Counted from the stretch's first letter, positions 26,476 through 35,693 are shown. The stretch is DNA of 64,000 nucleotides from Photobacterium damselae (GCF_003026815.1 NZ_PYOG01000023.1:1-64000), one strand, 5' to 3'. Notes: generated by a model from the sequence alone, not told the origin. Program-made: numbers and translations.

Positions 26476-26874
26476 TTAGCTTAGATCGTAAACTTTATAG
26501 CCTTTTTGTTTTAGGCACTGACGTAGCACTAACGCCTGAGTTTCAGTGGTTGAGGTTGCACCACCAAAAGCACCAACACCAGCTCCCATAGTACCACCAG
26601 CGACAGCACCGCCTAACGCACCTTGAACACCGTTACCAATACCACCTGCGATGGCACCCATAATTGCTGTTGGAACCGCAGTATTAATTGCTGCAACTCT
26701 AGCGGCTTCACCTTTACTTACTTGTTCGGCATAACCTTGACAGTAAGTAAAGTCTTGTTGATATTGCTCTTGATTTACGCCTTCCATATCAACAACAGGT
26801 TTTTGGTTATAAGCACAAGCAGAAAGTAAAACAGCTGCAAAAAGGGGGAATATAAATTTAGGTTGTGTTGTCAT
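26476..26874 (-). CDS. glycine-zipper lipoprotein
   Basis: The 132-residue product has a lipoprotein signal (LFAAVLLSACAYN, lipidated Cys at about 20). A glycine-rich hydrophobic region of about 45 residues follows (PTAIMGAIAGGIGNGVQG, then GGTMGAGVGAFGG), typical of glycine-zipper proteins that insert in membranes. The tail VLRQCLKQKGYKVYD is common in small Rick_17kDa/OmpA-anchor-like lipoproteins. The function is unknown; it is probably an envelope lipoprotein. It is separated by 99 bases from eptA upstream on the same strand and may be read from it or from its own promoter. Confidence 0.75.
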   Translation of the reverse strand: MTTQPKFIFPLFAAVLLSACAYNQKPVVDMEGVNQEQYQQDFTYCQGYAEQVSKGEAARVAAINTAVPTAIMGAIAGGIGNGVQGALGGAVAGGTMGAGVGAFGGATSTTETQALVLRQCLKQKGYKVYDLS

Positions 26875-26973
26875 GTTTGTCTTCTAGTTATTTGTTTATC
26901 TATTCAAGCTAAGCCATTTAGCCAGCTCGAAATAATCATATTTTTGATGGCCTTAATGTACTGTGTTTTATTT

Positions 26974-28647
26974 TTAGAGACTGTCTGATTGTTGTAACTT
27001 ATTGTAATCAATTGGTAGGCGATTTTGACATTGGGCAAAAATATCCTGACGTTTATTATAAACTTCGCTACGAACTGAGAATAAACCGAGCAATGAGTGG
27101 AATAAATTGTCATGTGAATAATGATAAAGTTTGGCTTGCTCTTCTAAGCAATTAGGATCTAAATTATTTTCCGTACTGAAGCTTTGAGATAGCCATAACA
27201 TCATAGGTATTTCTGTTTGATAGCGAGGAGCGAGTTGATAGGGCATGCCATGTAAATATAAGCCATGTTCTCCTAAAGATTCGCCATGATCAGAAAGATA
27301 CAATAGAGCTGTATTATATGATGAGCCTTTTGCTTTTAGTTGGTTAATCAACTGACTGATCACGTAATCAGTATATGCAATAGTATTATCATAGGTATTA
27401 GTGATCTCTTCTCTTGTGCATTTCTCAATATCAGCTCGTGCACATACAGGAGTGAAGATCTCATGGCTTTTCGGGTAGCGTTGATAATAGGTTGGTCCAT
27501 GACTGCCTATTAGGTGTAAAACAACCAAACGATTACCTTGCATGTTATCGATCTCTTTATCTAAATTACCGAGTAATGCTATATCAAAACAACTGCTACC
27601 ATTACAGTTTAGATTGTTTACATTTGGTTTAATTTCTCGGTAAGTAACATGGCGAGCAACACCTTTATCTCCACCATCATTATCTTTCCATAATATATCA
27701 ATGTTGGCGCGTTTTAAGACATCAAGAACGTTATCTTGATTGTTAGCAATATCATGGTTGTAATTGTCTCTATTAAGAGCTGAAAACATACAAGGTACTG
27801 ATATTGCAGTCGCTGTACCACAACTTGATACATTGGGATAAAAAATGACATCTTGTTGGCTCGTAAAAGGGTTTGTTGCTTTGTGATAGCCATTAAATTG
27901 ATAGTTTTGTGCTCTTGCTGTTTCGCCAACGACCAAAATAACTAAGCTCGGTTTCTCTTTAGCCCTTGCTAACGCTTTGTCTGTTTGTTTCGCATCAGTA
28001 CCTATTTCTCTATAAACCATTGGTGGAGAGAAATAGGTTTGCTTGATGTATTTATTAGCACTGTATACAAAGTGCGTCGGTATGATTAACCTTCTTACTT
28101 CACTGTGATTTCTACCTAAAGAGACATAATCTTGATAGAAGAACCCGCTAATAATAATGACAAGAAGCGCACTTGCACCCATAGACAGTAATTTGTGTTG
28201 TATAAATACCCACAGATTATTTACTGGTTTAATGTGAGTCATGAATAAAACAAGGGTAGGAAAAACACCAAAGGCTATAATCCAAACAATGGATGACATG
28301 CTAATATAGGCAAACGCTTCACCTGAGTATGTTTGCATTAAATTACGTAGCATCTCACTATCAAAGATGGTGCGGTACTGAAAAGAAGCATAACTAATGA
28401 TGCTGGATAGAAGTAATAATAGAGCAAAAAAGGGTTTGGTTATTTTTGGCCAAGCAAAAAGCTGAAATAACAAATTTAATGCACTAATGACAAAAATAGG
28501 GATCGAGACTAAAAATCCCCAGTGAATAACGGCTTGATTTCGCGTTAAATAGTAGAGTTCTTTGTAGAGCGGGATATTAAGTACTAAGCCAAAATAAATA
28601 GCCAGTAACAGAATGAGTTTTGAATAAGAAAGTGAAGGTTTGATCAT
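26974..28647 (-). CDS. eptA: lipid A phosphoethanolamine transferase
   Basis: EptA-type enzymes add phosphoethanolamine to lipid A in the inner membrane, lowering surface charge and raising resistance to polymyxin. The 557-residue product has five N-terminal TM helices (within about 1-190) and a periplasmic sulfatase-like domain. The nucleophile motif is VVGETARAQNYQFNGY with the Thr at about 243; zinc-binding motifs are LYLSDHGESLGEHGLYLHG. Cysteines are spaced as in EptA/MCR (SCGTA, PCMFS, CNGSSCF, CARADIEKC). It lies downstream of a two-component system on the same strand, which probably controls it. Confidence 0.92.
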   Translation of the reverse strand: MIKPSLSYSKLILLLAIYFGLVLNIPLYKELYYLTRNQAVIHWGFLVSIPIFVISALNLLFQLFAWPKITKPFFALLLLLSSIISYASFQYRTIFDSEMLRNLMQTYSGEAFAYISMSSIVWIIAFGVFPTLVLFMTHIKPVNNLWVFIQHKLLSMGASALLVIIISGFFYQDYVSLGRNHSEVRRLIIPTHFVYSANKYIKQTYFSPPMVYREIGTDAKQTDKALARAKEKPSLVILVVGETARAQNYQFNGYHKATNPFTSQQDVIFYPNVSSCGTATAISVPCMFSALNRDNYNHDIANNQDNVLDVLKRANIDILWKDNDGGDKGVARHVTYREIKPNVNNLNCNGSSCFDIALLGNLDKEIDNMQGNRLVVLHLIGSHGPTYYQRYPKSHEIFTPVCARADIEKCTREEITNTYDNTIAYTDYVISQLINQLKAKGSSYNTALLYLSDHGESLGEHGLYLHGMPYQLAPRYQTEIPMMLWLSQSFSTENNLDPNCLEEQAKLYHYSHDNLFHSLLGLFSVRSEVYNKRQDIFAQCQNRLPIDYNKLQQSDSL

Positions 28648-28652
28648 AATAA

Positions 28653-28705
28653 TAGGGAATAGACGCTAAGTATTGTTATTACTCTAACTTAGAGGCTTAT
28701 TCCCT
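28653..28705 (-). terminator. hairpin between the kinase gene and eptA
   Basis: On the minus strand AGGGAATA and TATTCCCT form an 8-bp base stem, extended by imperfect pairs toward CTTAG/CTAAG. No T tract follows on the minus strand. It may attenuate read-through into eptA or process the message. Confidence 0.4.
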
Positions 28706-28735
28706 GATTATCTGTCATGATACTGTATTTAATTG

Positions 28736-30076
28736 TCACTTAGATATATTGGGTCTATCTAATATAGGATCACACTGACAGGTTATAGGTAGTATCACAG
28801 TAAATTTAGCACCACCTAATAAGGCACTGTCTCCGATTGTAATTTGGCCTTTATGTCGTGCAACAATTTGTTTGGCTATCGCTAAACCTAGGCCAAAACC
28901 GGACTGCGCCTTATTACGTGCTGGATCTGCACTATAAAAAGGGTCAAATAAGTAGGGCCAGTGCTCATTTGGTATCCCTGGGCCGTCATCTTCAACCGTA
29001 ATAAAGACAGAATCTCGCTCTTGAGAAAGAGTAACTAATATATGCTTTCTACTATAACGACTGGCATTGCTGACTAAATTATTCAGCACATGTTTAAACA
29101 ATTGAGTATCAATAGAAGACACAATATTTTGTTTAAACGGGGTTTTTAAGGTGATTTTGCTTTGTGCTGTTTTTTCCCAGTTTTGTAACATGTCATTAAG
29201 ATACTGATTAAAAACAATATCTTGGCAATATAGCTCTGTGTCAGGTTGTTCTACTTTCGCATAATAGAGTAACTCATTAACCATAGACTCCATCTCTTCA
29301 GTATCTTCAACAATACTCTCTATTTTTTGTTGTATCTCTTTATCTTTAACACTGTCAGCAAGAAGTTCTGCTTGCCATTGAATCCGAAAAATAGGTGTTC
29401 TAAGTTCATGAGCTATCGCATTAGTTAGCGCTTTATTGCTGATTAACAGATTTGATATTTTATCAGCCATATAATTAAAACTTTGATTTAGCGTGCCAAC
29501 ACGAAATCGGCTTTCAGTTCGAGCTCGTGCAGCAAACTCACCATGAGCAAAGGCTAAGGTCGTTTTTTCTAATAATCGGACTCGTCGGCTTAGATACCAG
29601 ATAAATAAAATGCTATAGAGTGCAAATCCTCCCATAAAGAACACCCAAACCATGTTGTCATCAAAATCAATCGCTCGTCGTAACGGAGTATCAAAATTAG
29701 GTTTTAAGCTATAGAAGTCGGATGATAAAGTTAATCGAAACCAAAGGATCCGATCGTCATCATGGTAGGTGTAGCTTTGTGGTGCTGTAGTGAAAAAGAA
29801 TGATTTTACGTCTTCAGGAAGCGCGTCCTTGGTGTGAACCGTTAACGTTTGTCGGGTTTTGGTTGCGTATTTTTCAATCGCAAGATACGCCGCTTTTGAG
29901 CCTTCATTGTGATAAATATTATCAACTAAATCGTGTAGAGCTTCAGCTTCATAATCTTCTAGTACATAGTCATAATCTGTATTCCAACGGTAGATGATGA
30001 CTTCATAGCAGTAAAGACTCAGGCCAAATAACACGATAAGGCCAATAAATGATTCAATATATAAGCGACGCATCAT
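28736..30076 (-). CDS. sensor histidine kinase, RstB/CarS-like
   Basis: Inner-membrane kinase for the response regulator encoded just upstream. Two TM helices (about 3-24 and 140-162) bracket a periplasmic region. HAMP (about 165-215) is followed by the phospho-acceptor motif NAIAHELRTPIFRIQW, the N box NNLVSNASRYS and the G boxes DDGPGIP and SGFGLGLAIAKQ. The likely start is ATG 30076 (MMRRLYIESF), giving 446 residues; an upstream frame opening at 30097 overlaps the regulator gene. Sequence style is that of RstB, and the link to eptA resembles the CarRS/VprAB setting in V. cholerae, where such a pair controls lipid A modification. That parallel is inference. Confidence 0.88.
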   Translation of the reverse strand: MMRRLYIESFIGLIVLFGLSLYCYEVIIYRWNTDYDYVLEDYEAEALHDLVDNIYHNEGSKAAYLAIEKYATKTRQTLTVHTKDALPEDVKSFFFTTAPQSYTYHDDDRILWFRLTLSSDFYSLKPNFDTPLRRAIDFDDNMVWVFFMGGFALYSILFIWYLSRRVRLLEKTTLAFAHGEFAARARTESRFRVGTLNQSFNYMADKISNLLISNKALTNAIAHELRTPIFRIQWQAELLADSVKDKEIQQKIESIVEDTEEMESMVNELLYYAKVEQPDTELYCQDIVFNQYLNDMLQNWEKTAQSKITLKTPFKQNIVSSIDTQLFKHVLNNLVSNASRYSRKHILVTLSQERDSVFITVEDDGPGIPNEHWPYLFDPFYSADPARNKAQSGFGLGLAIAKQIVARHKGQITIGDSALLGGAKFTVILPITCQCDPILDRPNISK

Positions 30077-30087
30077 AAGAGGCCCTG

Positions 30088-30795
30088 TTATACCCACGTA
30101 TCTGGAACGAATAGATAGCCCTTACCACGAACGGTAATAATTCGCTGTGGTGTTGAAGAATCGTCTAACAGCTTTTTCCGTAGACTCACAATCTTATTAT
30201 CAATGGTTCTGTCAATTCCATCATATTCAATGCCACGTAATTCTTTAGTTAAAAAATCACGTGATAATGGTGCATCAGGAGAACTTGCTAACAGCCATAG
30301 CAAATCAAATTCACTGTCTGTCATACAGATTTTCTGGCCTGAGAACTCACATAATTTACGATTCTTATGAAGTGTTAGGTTCCCATAGGTTAGTACGTTG
30401 AGATTAACTGGAGTATCTGGTTGAATTTTTGCTCTGCGTAGTAACATACGCATACGAGCCAGTAAAACGCGTGGCTTGATCGGTTTAACGACATAGTCAT
30501 CAGCACCAATCTCTAACGCTGCAACATGGTCAAAATCATCATTGCTTGCAGTAAGCATCATGAGTTTGCCTTGATATTTTCCTCGAACTTGTCGACAAAT
30601 GGTTAAACCGTCGTTACCGGGTAACATCAAATCTAATAAGACGATATCTGGATTGCTAGACTCGATCAGCTCAATGGCTCCATTACCGTCAGAATGTGTT
30701 TGTACTGTAAATCCTTGCGTGAGGAAGTAATCTGCTAACATTTGTTGCAGTTTAAGATCGTCTTCAATAATTAAAAGTGAATAGGTCTCTGTCAT
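30088..30795 (-). CDS. OmpR-family response regulator, RstA/CarR-like
   Basis: The 235-residue protein has a receiver domain (YSLLIIEDDLKLQQML, phospho-acceptor in VLLDLMLPGNDG, Lys in VVKPIKPR) and an OmpR-type winged helix (LTDSEFDLLWLL-like CMTDSEFDLLWLLA, then RTIDNKIVSLRKKL and ITVRGKGYLFVP). I chose ATG 30795 (MTETYSLLIIEDD); an in-frame ATG at 30837 would add a His/Asn-rich leader that the family lacks. The kinase gene follows with a short gap and eptA after that, so the three probably form one regulatory operon. Confidence 0.88.
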   Translation of the reverse strand: MTETYSLLIIEDDLKLQQMLADYFLTQGFTVQTHSDGNGAIELIESSNPDIVLLDLMLPGNDGLTICRQVRGKYQGKLMMLTASNDDFDHVAALEIGADDYVVKPIKPRVLLARMRMLLRRAKIQPDTPVNLNVLTYGNLTLHKNRKLCEFSGQKICMTDSEFDLLWLLASSPDAPLSRDFLTKELRGIEYDGIDRTIDNKIVSLRKKLLDDSSTPQRIITVRGKGYLFVPDTWV

Positions 30796-31011
30796 GGTTC
30801 TTATACAGCCAAGATGATTGTGGTTGTGTGTTGCCATTTTGTTATTCGTGATATCCCTATCGTGTATGACTAAGAATTCTTAATCATTTATTTGGATAAA
30901 ATTAAACTGATTTATACATTCTGGCAATATGAGGCTGGTTTTTTTTATCTTTTCTGTTGATTGTTATTAATATTTAACCAATTCATTCAGATAATAACCC
31001 ATAGCTGAGCC

Positions 31012-31096
31012 AAAACTTATACGGATATTTTTTTTGTACAATAATTGGCGTTTTTTGAAATCATGTTGTACAAATAAATAAGGATGTATAAGTTTT
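31012..31096 (+). promoter_or_regulatory. cluster of four MerR/LitR-like half-sites upstream of the photolyase block
   Basis: Two perfect TTGTACAA palindromes lie at 31034-31041 and 31066-31073, flanked by the exact 11-bp inverted pair AAAACTTATAC (31012-31022) and GTATAAGTTTT (31086-31096). TGTACA/TATAC-type half-sites are typical operators of CarH/LitR-class MerR regulators, and such a regulator is the second gene of the block. The cluster ends 13 bases before the first start codon, so binding could block transcription. Assignment is inference. Confidence 0.55.
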
Positions 31097-31108
31097 ACGA
31101 GGTGAGGT

Positions 31109-32056
31109 ATGGATATTCCAGTTGGTATTAGTGCATGTGTACTGGGTGATAAGGTTCGGTTTGATGGAGGCCATAAGCGCAGCCGCTTTGCTGCAGAAGA
31201 ATTGAACTCATATGTTAAATTCGTACCTGTCTGCCCCGAAGTTGGTATCGGGATGCCTGTGCCTCGTCAAACTATTCGATTACTACAGTATGAAGAGCAA
31301 ATTAGGCTAGTCGCAACAAAAGATGCCTCGATGGATTTTACCGATCAAATGACTGAGTTTGCTCAAGCTCAAACAGAAAGACTTCAACATTTATGTGGTT
31401 ATATTGTTTGCGCTAAATCACCGACTTGCGGCATGGAGCGAGTCAAACTTTACATTGAAAATGGCAATACCGTACCAGGTGGCACCGCAGGGATATTTAC
31501 TCAAATATTGATGGAAAACATGCCTTGGCTCCCGGTCGAAGAAGATGGCCGTTTAAATGATCCTTATCTTAAAGAGAATTTTATCTTTCGTGTTTACGCC
31601 TTACATGATCTCTATCAAGCCATTAAGGGAGGGATCACCGCTAAAGCCATTATTAAGTTTCACTCTCGATATAAGCTTTGCTTGATGGCTCATTCACAGC
31701 CCGCTTATCAGGAATTGGGTCGATTTGTTGCAGAAGTATCGCAGTGGGATGATCTTGATGCTTTCTTTGTGGAATACCGTCAACGCTTTATGGATGCAAT
31801 CAAACATATCGCAAGTCGAAAAAATAATACGAATGTTCTGCTGCACATTCAGGGCTACTTTAAGCGTGAACTGGACAAGGAACAGAAAGAAGAACTTCGA
31901 GAGTTGATCATGCGTTATCGATGTGGAGATTTACCTCTGATTGCTCCGCTGACTTTAATTAACCATCATTTGTCTCTTTATCCAGACGAATATTTAGCAT
32001 CACAAGCGTATCTAAACCCATATCCGGAAAACTTACGTTTGCGTTATGCCTTGTAA
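31109..32056 (+). CDS. DUF523 and DUF1722 fusion protein (YbgA-like)
   Basis: The 315-residue protein has an N-terminal DUF523 domain (about 5-150: GISACVLGDKVRFDGGHKRS, then CPEVGIGMPVPRQTIRL, then CAKSPTCGMERVK) with three conserved cysteine positions. Those are the expected Fe-S ligands in related TudS-type desulfidases. A C-terminal DUF1722 domain follows (about 190-300, ending QAYLNPYPENLRLRYAL). GAGGTGAGG precedes the ATG. The fusion commonly accompanies a MerR regulator and photolyase in Vibrio and Pseudomonas-type genomes, as here. Reaction unknown; a role in repair or salvage of modified (thio)nucleobases is a guess from the DUF523 family. Confidence 0.85.
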   Translation: MDIPVGISACVLGDKVRFDGGHKRSRFAAEELNSYVKFVPVCPEVGIGMPVPRQTIRLLQYEEQIRLVATKDASMDFTDQMTEFAQAQTERLQHLCGYIVCAKSPTCGMERVKLYIENGNTVPGGTAGIFTQILMENMPWLPVEEDGRLNDPYLKENFIFRVYALHDLYQAIKGGITAKAIIKFHSRYKLCLMAHSQPAYQELGRFVAEVSQWDDLDAFFVEYRQRFMDAIKHIASRKNNTNVLLHIQGYFKRELDKEQKEELRELIMRYRCGDLPLIAPLTLINHHLSLYPDEYLASQAYLNPYPENLRLRYAL

Positions 32057-32077
32057 CAAACAAATAAAATACGCGTT

Positions 32078-32899
32078 ATGACAGAAATAAACCAAACAGA
32101 AAAACGTTATGCCATAGGGGAAGTCTCTGAGATCACAGGGGTTAATAGTGTAACTCTTCGTGCATGGCAGCGTCGATATGGCCTAATTGTTCCGCAAAGA
32201 ACACCAAAGGGACATAGGCTCTATACCCATGACGATATTGTTAAGATCCGTCAGATTGTCTCTTGGCTAAAAAAAGGGGTTTCTATCGGTAAAGTAAAAC
32301 CGTTGTTAGAGACTCAAGGACAAGCAAGAGAACAAGCAACAACAGAGTTTCATCATGAATTAATTGACTCGATGATGGCGGAAGTTGAGAAATTGGACGG
32401 TCATAAACTCAGTAAAATTTTGCTTGAGAATATGAAAATTTATCCATTTGATATGTTAGTAAATCAAGTATTAATGCCGATTCACTGCCGTATAGCAGAT
32501 ACTAATAATCCTTTAAAAGGCATCCAGTCAGCATTTTGGCAAGGCGTGATTACGCGATGCTGTAATGAGGTTATGGTAAAAGCGGTTAAACCCAAAGCGC
32601 CAAGATGTTTGTTATTAAGCTTTGAGCAATCGGAATTGATATGGATAAAGGCATTATTATTGACTTATCAAGGTTACGCTGTCACTACGTTAGTAAGCAT
32701 CTCAGATAAACTTACCGGGTTTCAGGATGCGTTAACCGCTTTGCCATGGAAAGCCTGTGTAGTGGTAGGTGAAAACAAGCTAACAACACCTCAACTGCAA
32801 GAATTGATAGCTGTTAACCAAGCGTTTGCGTTTCCCATGATCTTAGCTGACAGTCTACGAGTGATTCATGCCAATGATTTTAAAACAAGTGAGTTATAG
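32078..32899 (+). CDS. MerR-family regulator, LitR/CarH-like but without the B12 motif
   Basis: The 273-residue product has a MerR helix-turn-helix (about 10-80: AIGEVSEITGVNSVTLRAWQ, then PKGHRLYTHDDIVKI). A C-terminal region laid out like the helical bundle plus Rossmann fold of CarH/LitR photoreceptors follows. Cobalamin-binding members carry W-x9-E-H; here Trp154 and Glu164 are kept but the next residue is Val165. The E/D-x-H-x-x-G loop is replaced by FEQSELI near 182. It therefore probably does not bind adenosylcobalamin and may sense through a partner, as has been proposed for B12-free LitR classes. It likely regulates the block through the half-sites at 31012-31096. Confidence 0.82.
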   Translation: MTEINQTEKRYAIGEVSEITGVNSVTLRAWQRRYGLIVPQRTPKGHRLYTHDDIVKIRQIVSWLKKGVSIGKVKPLLETQGQAREQATTEFHHELIDSMMAEVEKLDGHKLSKILLENMKIYPFDMLVNQVLMPIHCRIADTNNPLKGIQSAFWQGVITRCCNEVMVKAVKPKAPRCLLLSFEQSELIWIKALLLTYQGYAVTTLVSISDKLTGFQDALTALPWKACVVVGENKLTTPQLQELIAVNQAFAFPMILADSLRVIHANDFKTSEL

Positions 32900-32907
32900 G
32901 TACTGCT

Positions 32908-34392
32908 ATGCAAGAGAAGCCTTCGTCAATCGATCAAATCAGTAGCCATAACTTAATGTGGTTTCGTTCAGATTTGCGGATCACTGATAATACGGCTTTA
33001 TCAGAGGTGTGTAATCAATCGCTGCCTGTTATCGCATTGTATATAGCGACCCCAATGCAATGGCATCAGCATCATGTTGCCCCTATACAAGTAGATTTAA
33101 TCAAACGACGCTTGGCTGTGCTCACTGAACAGTTGGCAGAACTCTCTATTCCGTTGATTGTGTTAGAAACTGAAGACTTTGATAGCACTGTAGAAAAAAT
33201 AGAAGAGATCTGTCTGATGTTTAATATCGCTTCAGTGCATTGTAACAATCAATATTTAGTAAATGAAGAACACCGAGATCAAAAACTCGCGGCTAATTTA
33301 AAGCGTTATCAAATTTCACTTGTTCAATACGATGATGATTGTGCTCTAGCACCAGGTTCGGTGTTAAACAAGCAGGGAGAGCCGTTTAAAGTTTTTACCC
33401 CATATTCAAAAGCGTGGCTTAAACAATATAAGCAACAAACTGTTGAACCTACCGCGATGGTGGGAAATACACACAAGGAACTGAGCCAAGAAATTGAGGA
33501 ATTATTGGCGGTATGTGGGACTGTTCAACATTATGACTTTCAGTATCCCCAAGTCTCTAGTTTAACTTGGCCGGTTGATGACGAAGTGATCTTGCAGCAT
33601 TTATACAGCTTCTGTTGCGATAAAGTTGGGGTTTATCATCAGCAACGTGATTATCCATCTCTTGAGGGTACTAGTACGTTATCCCCTTACTTAGCAATAG
33701 GGGCTTTATCAGTACGGCAATGTTTAAAAGCGGTACAGCAGGTCGATCCATCTTGTTTAGAAATAAATAAAGAATGTGGCGGTTTTGTTTGGGTTAATGA
33801 ACTGATTTGGCGCGAATTTTACCATCATCTTATGGCTGAGTATAAGCACCTTTGCAAAGGACAACCGTTTCAAGCCTATACCCAATATGTTACTTGGAAT
33901 GAAGATTCGCATTATCTTAAAGCTTGGCAACAAGGGAAAACGGGATTTCCCATTGTTGATGCGGCGATGCGTCAATTACAACAAACAGGTTGGATGCATA
34001 ATCGATTGCGCATGATTACTGCAAGTTTTCTTACCAAAGATCTCTTATTGCACTGGCATCATGGCGAACGATGGTTCTTGCAACATTTAATTGATGGTGA
34101 TTTTGCTTCTAATAACGGAGGGTGGCAATGGGCAGCTTCAACCGGTACGGATGCTCAGCCTTATTTTCGAGTGTTTAATCCAACAACCCAAGGGGAGCGT
34201 TTTGATCCTGAGGGGGAGTTTATTCGTAAATGGATTCCAGAACTGGTTGATGTACCTAATAAATATATTCATACGCCACATTTATGGCACGGCGATAAAA
34301 AAGGGTATCCAGCCCCCATTATTGATCACAAACAAGCACGGTTGCGGGCAATTGAGGTGTTTAAGAACGCAAAAGAGATAAATACTTTGTGA
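32908..34392 (+). CDS. phrB: deoxyribodipyrimidine photolyase (class I CPD)
   Basis: The enzyme repairs cyclobutane pyrimidine dimers using blue light and reduced FAD. The 494-residue protein has the antenna (MTHF) domain (about 12-150, LMWFRSDLRITDNTALSE) and the FAD domain with signatures TGFPIVDAAMRQLQQTGWMH, NRLRMITASFLTKDLL, DGDFASNNGGWQWAASTGTD and QPYFRVFNP. All are typical of class I CPD photolyases. It starts 8 bases after the MerR gene stop, so the two are co-transcribed. It is the DNA-repair arm of the light-stress block. Confidence 0.95.
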   Translation: MQEKPSSIDQISSHNLMWFRSDLRITDNTALSEVCNQSLPVIALYIATPMQWHQHHVAPIQVDLIKRRLAVLTEQLAELSIPLIVLETEDFDSTVEKIEEICLMFNIASVHCNNQYLVNEEHRDQKLAANLKRYQISLVQYDDDCALAPGSVLNKQGEPFKVFTPYSKAWLKQYKQQTVEPTAMVGNTHKELSQEIEELLAVCGTVQHYDFQYPQVSSLTWPVDDEVILQHLYSFCCDKVGVYHQQRDYPSLEGTSTLSPYLAIGALSVRQCLKAVQQVDPSCLEINKECGGFVWVNELIWREFYHHLMAEYKHLCKGQPFQAYTQYVTWNEDSHYLKAWQQGKTGFPIVDAAMRQLQQTGWMHNRLRMITASFLTKDLLLHWHHGERWFLQHLIDGDFASNNGGWQWAASTGTDAQPYFRVFNPTTQGERFDPEGEFIRKWIPELVDVPNKYIHTPHLWHGDKKGYPAPIIDHKQARLRAIEVFKNAKEINTL

Positions 34393-34476
34393 TTATGTTC
34401 ATCAAGTTGCATTAATGAGTCTAATTTTAATACGAAAGAGTTAGCTCATTGGGGTAAATCGGTAAGGAGTATCAGG

Positions 34477-34917
34477 ATGATAGAAAACATAGCCAATACC
34501 ACCGTTGCAAAGTTTGTTGATATATACAGTCAGTTAGACAAGGATAAACTGGATCTGATTAATGAGCTTTATGATCACGATGTGGTGTTTGAAGATCCTG
34601 CTCATCGAATAGAGGGACAGCAGGAGTTGTTGGATTATTTTGTTTCTCTTTATAGCAACATATCTAGCTGTACTTTTCTCATTCATAACGTTATTGAGCA
34701 CGATGATGAAGCTTGTTTACAGTGGACTATGGTTTACTCTCATCCAAAAATCGAAAAAGGAGAGATCAGAAATCTAGACGGCATGTCTTATATTCGTATT
34801 GCGCAAGATAAGGTGATCTACCATCGCGACTATTTTGATCTTGGTGCCATGGTTTATGAAGGACTTCCTCTACTTGGAAAGGTAATTAAAACCGTTAAAG
34901 AGAGGTTAGGGCAATGA
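34477..34917 (+). CDS. NTF2-like/SnoaL family protein
   Basis: The 146-residue single-domain protein has the family pattern LYDHDVVFEDPAHRIEGQQE near residue 27, then CLQWTMVYSHPKIEKG and RDYFDLGAMVYEGLPLLGKV. It is common as the first gene of the SDR/FAD-oxidoreductase/DUF1365/CFA block in gammaproteobacteria. The NTF2 fold binds hydrophobic ligands or catalyses isomerisation; its role in the block is unknown. Its stop overlaps the start of the SDR gene by 4 bases (ATGA), which indicates coupling. GTAAGGAG precedes the ATG. Confidence 0.85.
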   Translation: MIENIANTTVAKFVDIYSQLDKDKLDLINELYDHDVVFEDPAHRIEGQQELLDYFVSLYSNISSCTFLIHNVIEHDDEACLQWTMVYSHPKIEKGEIRNLDGMSYIRIAQDKVIYHRDYFDLGAMVYEGLPLLGKVIKTVKERLGQ

Positions 34918-35693
34918 GTGATCTCAATACGGTTACCACTTCCAATTTAAGTGCGACTTGCCCAAAAAGTGTGTTAATTACTGGGGCAAGTTCTGGTATC
35001 GGTCGTGAACTGGCTCTGCAATATGCGAATGATGGTTATCAGGTCATCGCTTGTGGACAAAATAATCAGAAGCTGGTGGCTCTAATGGCTGAGCATCCTG
35101 CTATTGAAGCTCTGGTTTTTGATGTCACCGACCTTGAGCAAACACATAAGGCTTTTCACTCTCTTCCAACTATTCCTTCTCTGATCATTTTAAATGCTGG
35201 AACCTGTGAATATATCAATCATGGTGAGATGGACGCACAATTGGTCAAACGTGTATTTACCGTTAATGTGTTTGGCATTGCCAATTGTATTGAAGCATTA
35301 CAAGCTCGATTTGATAGTCACACTCATCTGGTCGTGATGGGCTCATCGGCGAGTTATCTTCCTTTACCACGCGCTGAAGCTTATGGAGCTTCAAAGGCTG
35401 CAATTGCTTATCTTACTTATAGTTATGCTTTAGATGTAAAAGAAAAAGGCATCTTTGTTTCTCTGGTATCTCCCGGCTTTGTTAAAACGCCACTGACCGA
35501 TAAGAATGATTTTGCGATGCCAATGTTGATGAGTGTCAGTGATGCTGCTCAATCTATTCGTGCTGGCATAACGGCTAAAAAAACGGAAATTCATTTTCCT
35601 GCCAAATTTACCTATTGGCTGAAGTTAATGGCGTTATTGCCCGTTAATATCCAACAATGGATGGTACGCAAGATGACAAGGAGATCGTCATGA
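34914..35693 (+). CDS. short-chain dehydrogenase/reductase
   Basis: An NAD(P)-dependent oxidoreductase of 259 residues. The cofactor loop is TGASSGIGRELA (about 24), then the NAG region ILNAGTCEY, and the catalytic Ser/Tyr/Lys set (VVMGSSASYLPLPRAEAYGASKAA, Tyr and Lys in YGASK). The substrate is unknown; neighbours that modify fatty acids suggest a lipid-derived ketone or aldehyde. The ATG overlaps the preceding stop and the stop overlaps the next start. Confidence 0.88.
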   Translation: MSDLNTVTTSNLSATCPKSVLITGASSGIGRELALQYANDGYQVIACGQNNQKLVALMAEHPAIEALVFDVTDLEQTHKAFHSLPTIPSLIILNAGTCEYINHGEMDAQLVKRVFTVNVFGIANCIEALQARFDSHTHLVVMGSSASYLPLPRAEAYGASKAAIAYLTYSYALDVKEKGIFVSLVSPGFVKTPLTDKNDFAMPMLMSVSDAAQSIRAGITAKKTEIHFPAKFTYWLKLMALLPVNIQQWMVRKMTRRSS

